The position numbers and the translations under genes are program-made. The notes beneath the pieces are model-generated. The model had not been told where the DNA came from. It worked only from the letters and a program-made list of their open reading frames with translations, and ran no database searches. 64,000 nt of DNA. Source: Mesorhizobium loti. Its GTDB lineage: Bacteria > Pseudomonadota > Alphaproteobacteria > Rhizobiales > Rhizobiaceae. The DNA lies in NCBI RefSeq assembly GCF_013170705.1, contig NZ_CP033334.1:2891501-2955500 (forward strand). Direction: 5' to 3'. Below, in pieces: positions 50,732-58,304 of this stretch; position 1 is the first letter of the stretch; the number at the start of each line of letters is the position of its first letter.

Positions 50732-51985
50732 ATGCTCACAGACATCGCACTTAAGAAGCTGAAATCAAAAGATAAAATATACAAAGTCACTGATCGTGAC
50801 GGTATGTACGCGACCGTGGCTCCTACAGGGCAGATATCGTTCCGATACGACTACCGCGTGAATGGTCGGAGAGAGACAGTGACGCTGGGCCGCTATGGTG
50901 AGGGAGGCATCTCGCTAGCAGAGGCGCGTGACCGCTGTCTTGCAGCACGAAAAATGGTGGCAGCCGGAAAATCACCAGCCCAGGAAAAGCAGCGTGACAA
51001 GAGGCGCTTGTCTGAGACGGGGACGTTCGGCGATGCCGGCAGAAGATGGTTTAAAGGGGCGAAGATGGCGGACAGCACGCGCTCCATGCGCAAAGCCATC
51101 TTCGATCGAGACATCTTGCCGATTTGGGACAAAAGGCTCCTCACAGAAATAACATCGGACGATTTGCGGGCGCTGTGCGCAAAGGTCCGGGACCGTGGCG
51201 CACCAGCAACCGCCATTCATGTCCGGGATATTGTTAAGCAGGTCTATGGTTATGCCATTCTGCACGGCGAGAAGATCGCTAATCCGGCGGACAAGGTAGG
51301 GCCATCTTCGATAGCCACCTTCGAGGCGAAAGACCGGGCGTTGTCACCCGTAGAAATTCGAATCATGCTGAAAGAGTTGGAGAATGTGCCTACTTTGCCG
51401 ACCATTCGGCTGGGCCTAAAGCTGATCCTGCTCACGATGGTTCGGAAGAGTGAGCTTCTGGACGCGACGTGGGATGAGGTCGACTTCGAGAACGCGGTAT
51501 GGAGCATTCCCAAAGAGCGAATGAAGCGGAAGAAGCCACATAACGTCTACCTATCCCGCCAGTCCCTCGACATCATGATTGCGCTCAAGACTTGCGCTGC
51601 GAACTCTCGATACGTGCTTCCATCTCGCTATGACGCCGACGAACCCATGTCGCGCGCGACCTTCAATCGGATTACGATGACGATTGTGGACCGCGCAAAA
51701 CAACAAAATCTGCCGCTTGCTCCCTTTACGGTGCACGATCTACGGCGGACCGGCTCCACGCTGCTAAACGAGATCGGATTCAATCGCGACTGGATCGAAA
51801 AATGCCTTGCACACGAAGACAGTCGCTCCTCCCGCGGCGTCTATAACAAGGCTGAATACGAACCGCAGCGGCGCCACATGCTGCAGGAATGGGCCGACAT
51901 GATTGAAGCGTGGGCGGCTGGCAACAAACACGCACCCACACTGCAGCCGATTTCCGGGGCAGCCGTCATCCTCGATCCGATTTGA
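50732..51985 (+). CDS. P4-type tyrosine integrase (IntG-like)
   Basis: Site-specific integrase of about 417 residues. An N-terminal DUF4102-type arm-binding domain (LTDIALKKLKSKDKIYKVTDRDGMYATVAP) precedes a core-binding region and a C-terminal catalytic domain with an Arg in TMVRKSELLDA, then HDLRRTGST (His-x-x-Arg), LAHE and the nucleophile Tyr in GVYNKAEY. GC is lower than in the neighbours. ATG 50732 is chosen, although TTG 50720 is in frame; no good ribosome site is seen. Position directly after guaA makes it the likely recombinase for this island. Confidence 0.9.
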   Translation: MLTDIALKKLKSKDKIYKVTDRDGMYATVAPTGQISFRYDYRVNGRRETVTLGRYGEGGISLAEARDRCLAARKMVAAGKSPAQEKQRDKRRLSETGTFGDAGRRWFKGAKMADSTRSMRKAIFDRDILPIWDKRLLTEITSDDLRALCAKVRDRGAPATAIHVRDIVKQVYGYAILHGEKIANPADKVGPSSIATFEAKDRALSPVEIRIMLKELENVPTLPTIRLGLKLILLTMVRKSELLDATWDEVDFENAVWSIPKERMKRKKPHNVYLSRQSLDIMIALKTCAANSRYVLPSRYDADEPMSRATFNRITMTIVDRAKQQNLPLAPFTVHDLRRTGSTLLNEIGFNRDWIEKCLAHEDSRSSRGVYNKAEYEPQRRHMLQEWADMIEAWAAGNKHAPTLQPISGAAVILDPI

Positions 51986-52328
51986 CGGGCTTCGTCTTCC
52001 GCGACCGCACGTCTGGTCCCGGGGCCAGTTCGATCGAACCAGCAAAGGACGCGTTCCGGCGTTCCTGAATCCAGGCTTCGACTTCTCCCAGGTCCCAAAC
52101 GACGCAGCGGGGGGTCAGATTGAACCGTCGGGGGAACTCGCCTCGTTGTTCCATTTCATAAATGGTCGTGTCCGATAACGGGACGATTTCTCGCAATTGC
52201 GATCGGCGAACGGTTCGCACGACCTGTCGCGTCTCAATGTGCGGTAGAACCGGAAGCGAGCTATCCGCTGGCGCGCCCCCTATGCCTTGGCAGCTTTCGC
52301 ATTGAGTTGGCTTCTGCCGTTTGACCAT
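51966..52328 (-). CDS. AlpA-like excisionase / recombination directionality factor candidate
   Basis: Small protein of 120 residues, with a central winged-HTH of the AlpA/Xis type (LREIVPLSDTTIYEMEQRGEFPRRFNLTPRCVVWDLGEVEAWIQER, about 45-90). It is convergent with the integrase and overlaps its 3' end by about 20 bases. In ICE pairs the RDF gene next to the integrase controls excision; this function is inference from family and position. The extreme N-terminus (with a CESC pair) is unusual, so a start nearer codon 30 is possible. Confidence 0.65.
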   Translation of the reverse strand: MVKRQKPTQCESCQGIGGAPADSSLPVLPHIETRQVVRTVRRSQLREIVPLSDTTIYEMEQRGEFPRRFNLTPRCVVWDLGEVEAWIQERRNASFAGSIELAPGPDVRSRKTKPVKSDRG

Positions 52329-52589
52329 GTGCTTACCGAAGGGCTCCGTCGGATCAAAGATCGTGCGTCTGCTCCAATCCAGGTATAGCTCTCAACTACG
52401 ATCCAACCGTCTCCTTTGACCAGCAGGCGAGCTTTGGAGGCATCATGATAGCGAGGTCTGGAATCTTCATCGCCATGTCGCCAGCTCGTCCTCCGCACCA
52501 TACGGACGCCAACAAGCCCCCTGAGCCGGGGTAGCACTAGACTAGGCAGCAAAATGTCCACGTCGACTCTCGCCGCTTGCAGCGCTGCC
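52329..52589. other. Interval between the RDF gene and the IS21 end
   Basis: About 260 bases. A minus-strand frame (52,280-52,561, 93 codons) overlaps the RDF start and ends near the IS; it could be the remnant of an island gene cut by the IS21 insertion, but no family is recognised, so it is not called a gene. Confidence 0.3.
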
Positions 52590-52659
52590 GATTCCGACGA
52601 AGCCGCCCCTTGATTCTGAGATGATTGCGCCCCCGGATTCCGACATGATGTCGCCCCCT
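52590..52659. repeat. IS21 terminal repeats, istB-side end
   Basis: Three consecutive copies of a GATTCYGA...CGCCCC unit of about 22-24 bases (starting near 52,590, 52,612 and 52,636). Multiple terminal repeats of this kind mark IS21-family ends and probably bind IstA. The outermost base pair is not exactly determined. Confidence 0.65.
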
Positions 52660-52711
52660 GGGGCTGGAGCTCTGCTGGCTGTGATTGTTGTCATTTCGTT
52701 CGCGATTGGTG

Positions 52712-53449
52712 TCAAGCTTTTCGCTGTTGATTTCGGCGCAAGCTTTCGCCTGTGAGATCGATGCGATGGGCATTGTGGACGAGCCTGTCGAGGATGGCAT
52801 CGGCGTAGGTCGGATTTCCGATCACGTCATGCCAGGCGGACACCGGCAGCTGGCTGGTGATGATGGTCGAGCGGCGCCCGTATCGGTCCTCGAGGATTTC
52901 AAGCAGATCATGACGGGCCTGATCGTCGAGCGGCTCAAGTCCCCAATCGTCGAGGATCAGGAGCTGGACGCGTCCGAGCGTGCGTTGCAGTCGCGCGTAG
53001 CGTCCGTCGCCCCGGGCCAGCGCCAGATTGGCAAACAGGCGTGGAACGCGCTGGTAGAGGACGGAGCGATCATCCCGGCAGGCCTTGTGGCCGAGCGCGC
53101 AGGCCAGCCAGCTTTTGCCGACTCCTGAAGGGCCGCAGATGGCCAGATTGTCATGGGCGTCGATCCAGTCGCCGGCGATGAGCTTGACGAACAGCGCGCG
53201 GTCGAGACCACGCTCGCTGCGATAGTCGACATCTTCAGGCGCGGCCTGGTGGCGGAGCTTTGCGAAGCGCAGTCGCGCGGCGAGCTTGCGGTCGTATCGC
53301 GAGTTCCACTCACGATCGAGCAGCAGGCCGAGCCATTCGGCATGGGAAAGCTGCTCCGCCTCAGCATTGGCGGCCAGTTCGTCGAATGCCCTGGCCATAC
53401 CGGCCAGGCCCATGGCGTGCAGGCGGTCGAGGGTAGGATGTGCAAGCAT
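52712..53449 (-). CDS. istB: IS21 family helper ATPase IstB
   Basis: AAA+ ATPase of 245 residues that delivers IstA to target DNA. Walker A is CGPSGVGKSWLACALG (about residues 104-119), Walker B LLILDDWG, and the C-terminal arginine-finger region STIITSQLPVSAWHDVIGNPTYADAILDRLVHNAHRIDL is typical. ATG 53449 follows GAGGAGAAC at proper spacing; an upstream frame to 54,013 is a shadow of istA. The gene is intact and sits 13 bases after istA. Confidence 0.92.
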   Translation of the reverse strand: MLAHPTLDRLHAMGLAGMARAFDELAANAEAEQLSHAEWLGLLLDREWNSRYDRKLAARLRFAKLRHQAAPEDVDYRSERGLDRALFVKLIAGDWIDAHDNLAICGPSGVGKSWLACALGHKACRDDRSVLYQRVPRLFANLALARGDGRYARLQRTLGRVQLLILDDWGLEPLDDQARHDLLEILEDRYGRRSTIITSQLPVSAWHDVIGNPTYADAILDRLVHNAHRIDLTGESLRRNQQRKA

Positions 53450-53462
53450 GAAGTTCTCCTCT

Positions 53463-54232
53463 TCAGTGGTAGTAGCGTGAGCCTCGGATGTTGGGGTGTT
53501 CGATGGGATCTCGTGCCGCCGGACGCGATGCCGCCGTCTGGTCGAGCCGGTTGTCGAGGATCGACCGCACGAAGCCGTAGGTGCGCGCGCCAATCTCGAG
53601 CGCGCGCCCGCAGGCGGCGTTGACGCGCTCCCGGCCGAAGCCCTTGACCAAGCGGATGATGCCCAGGCAGGCCCGGAAGCCCTGCTCGGGATGCGGGCGA
53701 TCGGCAAGGATGCGCTCGCACAGCAGCGCCGCGTTGGAGCCGACCGCGGAAGCTTCCCGGGTGATCCGCTCGATCGTCCAGTCGGCAAACCTTCGATGTG
53801 AGGACGGCATGTGCGCCGCCACGGTCGTATGCCGGCCATTGCCGCTTCGCATGTGGGCAGCGATCCGCTCGCCCTTGTGGAACAGCTCAATGGTGTTGGC
53901 GGTGATCCGCGCCTCGACCTGCTCGCGCGCCAAGCGATACGGCACTGAGTAATAATGGCGTTCGATCTCGACATGATAATCGAGCCCGGCCCGGCGTACG
54001 CGCCATTCGGCATAGACGTAGCGCTCGACGGGCAGCGGGCGCAGCGCCGGGCGATCGATCTCCTCGAACAGCTGACGCCGCGTCCGGCCGACCCGGCGCA
54101 AGATCCGACGATCGTTCAGATCGGCAAGCAGTTCGCCGATCGCGGCGTTGACGTCGGCCAGGCTATAGAAGACGCGGTGGCGCAGGCGGCCGAGCAGCCA
54201 GCGCTCGACAATAAGCACCGCCGACTCAACTT
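53463..54232 (-). pseudogene. istA: istA, C-terminal part (split transposase)
   Basis: Encodes the C-terminal segment of the IS21 transposase starting at [14 protein letters not shown], where Glu is the third DDE residue, and ending RGSRYYH with the beta-barrel/Mu-C-like DNA-binding portion. It would be joined to the part at 60,019-60,459 by excision of the intervening DNA, which restores the frame RPRDKAKVE. The interrupted frame cannot make a functional transposase. TTG codons exist upstream but are not meaningful starts. Confidence 0.85.
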
Positions 54233-54239
54233 TTGCCTT
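54233..54239. repeat. Left copy of core TTGCCTT flanking the outer serine-recombinase element
   Basis: TTGCCTT here and at 60,012-60,018 are the only bases shared by both junctions with istA. Joining them across one copy rebuilds the uninterrupted istA sequence; the crossover must lie within these 7 bases. Confidence 0.75.
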
Positions 54240-54265
54240 GGATAAAGCCGTCAACTGCAGCCCGT

Positions 54266-54553
54266 ATGGGGACGACCGGCCTCACGGTCCGCATTACGCA
54301 TCCATTCCACCCTCTTAAGGGCCAGACTTTCGAGGTGATCAGCCGCAGCCCGCATTGGGGCGACGACCGGGTGATCTACAGGGCGGCGGACGGGACCTTG
54401 CCCACGATTGCCGCCGCAATGACGGACATGGAGCAGCCTGACGCATTCCGGCGCGTCGCGGCCGGGCGCGCGGCGTTCCGGACGGTCGACCTATTGGATT
54501 TGCTGACGCTGCTGGATCGGGTCTCTGCGCCGGTGGAGGCGAAGGATGCGTAA
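54266..54553 (+). CDS. DUF5372 family protein
   Basis: Small protein of 95 residues with the family start [16 protein letters not shown] (about residues 8-23), then strand-rich sequence with [13 protein letters not shown] and a C-terminal helix [24 protein letters not shown]5372 genes are often next to large serine recombinases. The role is unknown, possibly directionality or DNA binding. ATG 54266 lies 27 bases from the istA junction, so it is the first gene of the element. Confidence 0.7.
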   Translation: MGTTGLTVRITHPFHPLKGQTFEVISRSPHWGDDRVIYRAADGTLPTIAAAMTDMEQPDAFRRVAAGRAAFRTVDLLDLLTLLDRVSAPVEAKDA

Positions 54554-54556
54554 GGT

Positions 54557-54692
54557 TAAATACGCCGCTGGTGTAAGGCAAATTACGCCGCAACGCCTGC
54601 TCGGATACCGCAGGTATGCCCAGAATTGCAGGATTTGTCTCGGGCACCGTGAAGCGACCTTGTTTGACGTCTCACCAGGTAAGGCGTATTTA
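54557..54692. promoter_or_regulatory. Repeated and inverted motifs in front of the HTH gene
   Basis: TAAATACGCC (54,557-54,566) and GGCGTATTTA (54,683-54,692) are inverted copies, with AAATTACGCC and GTAAGGC variants between them. Such repeats near a small HTH gene suggest operator sites for autoregulation. Confidence 0.4.
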
Positions 54693-54720
54693 TATTTACG
54701 AATCAATTTGGATGATGGTC

Positions 54721-55200
54721 ATGGCGAAGCCAAAGCCAGGACGACGCGACCCAAAGGCCGAGGCCTTGGCCCGCGACGGCGCACTCAACCCCCACCCCGA
54801 GGCCGTGCGCGACACCCTGTTTGCCGGCAATCCCTTCTTCGATGCCAGGGACCTTGTGCAGGTCCGCTACGAGATGGTGCGCCGCCATCAGGCCGATCGC
54901 GTGCCGATCAGCGACGTCGCCAGCGCCTTCGGGGTCTCGCGGCCGACCTTCTACAAAGCTCAGAGCGCCTTGGCCGACCAGGGCCTCGCCGGGCTGGTGC
55001 CCCGGCAGCGGGGTCCAAAGGGCGGACACAAGATCTCTGCCGAGGTCATCGCCTACATCGACCAACTCAGGACGACGAGGCCCGACCTCACCGTGCCGCA
55101 ATGTGTAGACGCTATCGCCACACGCTTTGGCGTCAGGGTGCACCGGCGAAGTCTGGAGCGGGCCACGGCGCCCAAAAAAAAACCACTCGATCTGCCTTAA
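54721..55200 (+). CDS. Helix-turn-helix protein associated with the serine recombinase
   Basis: The 159-residue product has an N-terminal basic stretch (AKPKPGRRDPK), a central winged/HTH region (RVPISDVASAFGVSRPTFYKAQSALADQGLAGLVPRQ, about 60-96) and a second HTH-like segment (TVPQCVDAIATRFGVRVHRRSLERA). ATG 54721 is preferred because the frame upstream has no similarity. Near its 3' end a run of nine A (55,174-55,182) provides A_AAA_AAA in phase, so a -1 shift would extend it into the next frame. It probably regulates or assists the recombinase. Confidence 0.7.
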   Translation: MAKPKPGRRDPKAEALARDGALNPHPEAVRDTLFAGNPFFDARDLVQVRYEMVRRHQADRVPISDVASAFGVSRPTFYKAQSALADQGLAGLVPRQRGPKGGHKISAEVIAYIDQLRTTRPDLTVPQCVDAIATRFGVRVHRRSLERATAPKKKPLDLP

Positions 55201-55466
55201 CCGTCCGCGCGACCAGCCTCGTCGGCACATACGAACAACTGCGCGCCGCGGTGCTCAGCGCCCGGCTGATCACCGGATCAGGACTCGTAACCCTGCGCCG
55301 TCAAGGCATGGTCGCCTGGATCAAGGCCGCAACGACAACACCCAACTTTACGCCGCCTTGCCCGGTACATCGCCCCCCGTCGGCAGGCGCGATCGCCACC
55401 AGCGAGCTTACCCTCATCCTTGCCAGCCTTGTTGTCACGCTAACCGCGGAGCCAGCACATGCCTGA
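55182..55466 (+). CDS. Downstream frame reachable by -1 frameshift on A9
   Basis: Ninety-four codons in the -1 frame relative to the HTH gene, with no start codon for the first 20 codons. It encodes TYEQLRAAVLSARLITGSGLVTLRRQGMVAWIKA and overlaps the recombinase start by 8 bases. Lack of its own start and the slippery A run favour synthesis as an extension of the HTH protein; it may otherwise be an unexpressed relic. No family is recognised with certainty. Confidence 0.35.
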   Translation, partial: TTRSALTVRATSLVGTYEQLRAAVLSARLITGSGLVTLRRQGMVAWIKAATTTPNFTPPCPVHRPPSAGAIATSELTLILASLVVTLTAEPAHA

Positions 55467-55830
55467 CCTCAAAGTCACCGCCGATCACCTTCGGCGCGAC
55501 GCCTACCTCTACATCCGTCAGTCTACGCTGCGACAGGTCGCCGAGAACGGCGAGAGCACGCAGCGACAGTATGGGCTGCGTGATCGCGCCATTGCCGCCG
55601 GTTGGCCGGCCGAACGCGTCCACGTGATCGACTGCGACCTGGGCAAATCAGGATCCAGCGCCGTTGCCCGCGACGGCTTCCAGGAACTGGTCAGCGAAGT
55701 AGCCCTCGCCAAGGCCGGCGTCGTCATGGGGCTGGAGGTCTCGCGCCTGGCCCGCAACTCCGCCGACTGGCACCGGCTGCTTGAGCTGTGCGCCCTGACC
55801 AGCACCCTCATCCTCGATGAGGATGGCGTC
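55459..55830 (+). pseudogene. Outer large serine recombinase, N-terminal part
   Basis: Encodes the first 124 or so residues of the resolvase domain: YLYIRQS with the nucleophile Ser22, GESTQRQYGLRDRA, CDLGKSGSSA, EVSRLARNSADW (the conserved ArgxxAR) and ends LILDEDGVYD before the inner insertion. The remaining gene lies at 58,300-60,006. Excision of the inner element across TACGA restores GVYDPASFNDR in frame. The truncated frame continues only seven codons into the insert. Confidence 0.85.
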
Positions 55831-55835
55831 TACGA
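55831..55835. repeat. Left copy of core TACGA flanking the inner element
   Basis: TACGA at 55,831-55,835 and 58,300-58,304 are the only bases common to both junctions. One copy belongs to the target (GTC TAC GAC CCG). Confidence 0.75.
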
Positions 55836-55853
55836 TCTATCATGTTGATACCC

Positions 55854-57917
55854 TCATTCGGTAGCGGATTGAGTAAAGTCGAGGTGTTGCCGCACGCCGG
55901 ATTTGAGCTCTTTTATTGCGGCGATTGTTGCAGCGGCATCTGGAAACAGAACGCGTTTGTGAGTGGCGCTTTGGTGGATACTGATCACGCCATTGCGGAT
56001 TCGATGCCGGATCCAGGATCGAGAAACGTCCGCCGCCATCGCTAATTCAGACACCGATAGCCACCCGGGAATGTGGTAAGAGCGGGCTGGTGTAGACTGC
56101 CTCAATACGCGATGGCCTTGTCGGACGACCTGGACGGTGCGCACAGGAACGTAGCTGCGGCGCGGTGAGCGGAAACCTTCCTTAGTCAGTCTGGCCGCTA
56201 TTGCCGTGTCGTCGAGCCCTTGATGAGCCAGTTCGAGCAGCCGGACCTTCATCTCGGCGCCGCGAGACAGGGCGCTCAAGGCATGAACTCTCGGCTCGAC
56301 CTCGCGTTCGGTAACTTCACCGCCTCGCCAAACGATGCGGATCGTAATCCGATCTCGGACCACCCGTTGCAGGATCACTTTGTCGATCAAGCTGCGTATT
56401 AAGGCTTTCTTGCGTCCCCACTCTATGTCAGGTCTCTGCCAAAATTCAGGAAGTTGCGAACCGGCAGCGATAAAATCATTCTGTTCTGTCGGCGTCAGAT
56501 CGTCAGATTGACTTTGCATCGCGCGACGGCGCTCAAGTGCATCCTCCGCTTGACGAAGCTCACGCAGAGCCCTCTCCCAACGGCGCTCCAACTCTGCCGC
56601 GATCAACCGATTGTCTGGGTCAACCCGATCGTATTGCCGTTCTGCGAGCAGCGCTTGATAACGCAGCCGTTTGATCTGCTGCTCTTCAGCGCGCTCAAAA
56701 GCCTCGTCTGCCTGCTGACGAGCATCTTTGGCGTGCATCAAGTCGGCCAACTCAGCCGGACTGGCCGCCGCGAAGAAGGCCTCAACGACGCGGGCGTCGA
56801 TGGGATCGGCTGGCAAATGCTGGCATAAGGCTCCGCCCTGGCTGCGTGCCAGGAAGTTGCAGACGTAACGGTTGCCGTTCTTGTATTCAACGCCCATTTT
56901 ATGGCCGCATCGCCCGCACCAGACAATGCCTTGCAACACCGCCGCGCCATCACGCGGCGCACCGCGTGTCTGGTTTCGTCGGTATTCAGCATGATTGTCA
57001 GTCAGCATGGTCTGGATCCGCTCGTAACGCTCCCAATCGAGATAAGCAGGATAGCGGTCTTTCACTACGATTTTCCACTCTGCCATTGGCCGGCGTCGCG
57101 AGATGATCTTACCACTTGCATATCTGGCGTGACAGGACTGGGTGCGGCCATAGACGAAGGCGCCGGCATAGGCCGGGTTCTTCAACATCCCGGCAAGCAT
57201 GCTGGCGGTTGGGACGCGCCAGACAACGTCGCCAAAGCGATTTCGCCGCGGTATGGTGAGCGCACGATCCCGCAAGGAACGGATCACTTTTCCGACGGTG
57301 CCCAACTCCCAAAATGCAGAGAATATCAGGGCAATCCGGTCCTGCACTTCCTGGTTTGAATCCTTCATCACGACACCATTGGCGTCCCGCTCCAACCCGG
57401 CTGGTAACAGCAATGCCAGCTCGCCCCGCTCAGCCTTGCTGAGCAAACCGGCTGTCAGGCGGCCACGAAGCGTGTGCAATTCCACTTCCGAGATCGTACC
57501 CTTCAGGCCAAGCAACAAGCGCCCGTTGGCCGAGCCCGGGTCGTAAATTCCGTCGCGGTCGCCGATGAGGCATTGCCGATAGCCGCATAAATCGAGGAGT
57601 GGGTACCAATCGGAACAATTGCGGGCAAGGCGTGTCACTTCGTACGAGAGAACGATGCCAACTTCACCCAATGTGACGCGTCCAAGGAGATCTTTGAAGC
57701 CGGCCCGGTGAGCCGCCGCAGCTCCACTCTGGCCAAGGTCCGCGTCGATCACTTCGATATTGTTTTCGTCCCAGCCGAGATCTCCCGCACGCTGATGCAA
57801 TGCATATTGCAGCCGTAGGCTTTCCTGGTTGTTGACCATCTGATGTGGTGTCGATTGCCGGATGTAAATCACGGCTTTTCGGCACAAATGCTGGGTCGTT
57901 ATCAGATCCGACATCAT
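55854..57917 (-). CDS. Inner large serine recombinase, intact
   Basis: Large serine recombinase of 687 residues. The resolvase domain (about residues 12-155) has IYIRQS with Ser22, DLGQSGAAAA, EVTRLARNCSDW, GDRDGIYDPGSANGRLLLGLKGTISEVELH; a recombinase domain with NPAYAGAFVYGR, a zinc ribbon CGRCGHKM with downstream Cys (about 345-380), a coiled-coil stretch, and a C-terminal HTH/MerR-like segment (LSVSELAMAADVSRSWIRHRI). ATG 57917 overlaps the preceding gene stop. Complete; it may be active and responsible for insertion of this element. Confidence 0.9.
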   Translation of the reverse strand: MMSDLITTQHLCRKAVIYIRQSTPHQMVNNQESLRLQYALHQRAGDLGWDENNIEVIDADLGQSGAAAAHRAGFKDLLGRVTLGEVGIVLSYEVTRLARNCSDWYPLLDLCGYRQCLIGDRDGIYDPGSANGRLLLGLKGTISEVELHTLRGRLTAGLLSKAERGELALLLPAGLERDANGVVMKDSNQEVQDRIALIFSAFWELGTVGKVIRSLRDRALTIPRRNRFGDVVWRVPTASMLAGMLKNPAYAGAFVYGRTQSCHARYASGKIISRRRPMAEWKIVVKDRYPAYLDWERYERIQTMLTDNHAEYRRNQTRGAPRDGAAVLQGIVWCGRCGHKMGVEYKNGNRYVCNFLARSQGGALCQHLPADPIDARVVEAFFAAASPAELADLMHAKDARQQADEAFERAEEQQIKRLRYQALLAERQYDRVDPDNRLIAAELERRWERALRELRQAEDALERRRAMQSQSDDLTPTEQNDFIAAGSQLPEFWQRPDIEWGRKKALIRSLIDKVILQRVVRDRITIRIVWRGGEVTEREVEPRVHALSALSRGAEMKVRLLELAHQGLDDTAIAARLTKEGFRSPRRSYVPVRTVQVVRQGHRVLRQSTPARSYHIPGWLSVSELAMAADVSRSWIRHRIRNGVISIHQSATHKRVLFPDAAATIAAIKELKSGVRQHLDFTQSATE

Positions 57918-58204
57918 GGCTCGCCCTCCAGAGAACCATGCGGGTCCGATAGGGGTGATTCGGTTTCTGACGTCAGGCTATCATGCTCAGGTATATCGAC
58001 GGAACTTTGCGGCGCCTGCGCCTTTGCAGAGCAGACCAGGCGAATAAAATCGCGAACGCTCGTAGTTGAAAGCTTGGCTGACGGCAGATCTGGTGCCGAT
58101 GGATACAGATTGGTGGCCGAGATCGGAATCTTCAGGAAAATATCATCGCGGTAAACGACAAGAAGCTGACGATAGGGGTCGGCGCCGCTCGGTCTGCCCG
58201 CCAA
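57914..58204 (-). CDS. DUF5372-like partner of the inner recombinase
   Basis: Listed from TTG 58204, but the frame continues upstream without a standard start and encodes DPTHPLYGRDFILAGR, which resembles the DUF5372 start THPFHPLKG of the outer element. The true N-terminus is thus probably 15-25 codons upstream with an unusual start, or the gene is degraded there. The remainder has YRQLLVVYRDDIFLKIPIS and an acidic C-terminal tail. It overlaps the recombinase start by 4 bases, so they are co-translated. Function unknown. Confidence 0.55.
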   Translation of the reverse strand: MAGRPSGADPYRQLLVVYRDDIFLKIPISATNLYPSAPDLPSAKLSTTSVRDFIRLVCSAKAQAPQSSVDIPEHDSLTSETESPLSDPHGSLEGEP

Positions 58205-58299
58205 AATGAAATCGCGCCCATAAAGTGGGTGCGTCGGATCGGTAACTGCTATCCGTTGATCATCCCCAAATCTAATTGGGGCATTAAGATGTGTGTTCG

Positions 58300-58304
58300 T
58301 ACGA
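58300..58304. repeat. Right copy of core TACGA flanking the inner element
   Basis: Continues into CCCGGCC, the original recombinase sequence; see the left copy at 55,831. Confidence 0.75.

Larger units (their letters stand above)
55836..58299 (-). mobile_element. Inner large-serine-recombinase element, inserted in the outer recombinase gene
   Basis: 2,469-bp insertion (core to core) with two minus-strand genes, a DUF5372-like gene followed by a large serine recombinase, filling nearly the whole element. It is bounded by TACGA only. The recombinase gene it interrupts is a homologue of its own, and the target codons GVYDP are conserved in both, so the element's own gene carries the same TACGACCCGG at 57,536-57,545. 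Confidence 0.8.

Noticed and set aside
54546..55466. 306-codon frame across the HTH gene
   Set aside because: Only its last 95 codons could be real; the first part is an out-of-frame reading of the HTH gene, which has a clear HTH in its own frame.
55854..57917. Inner recombinase as a prophage integrase
   Set aside because: No phage structural or lysis genes accompany it; the insert is only 2.5 kb and filled by two genes.
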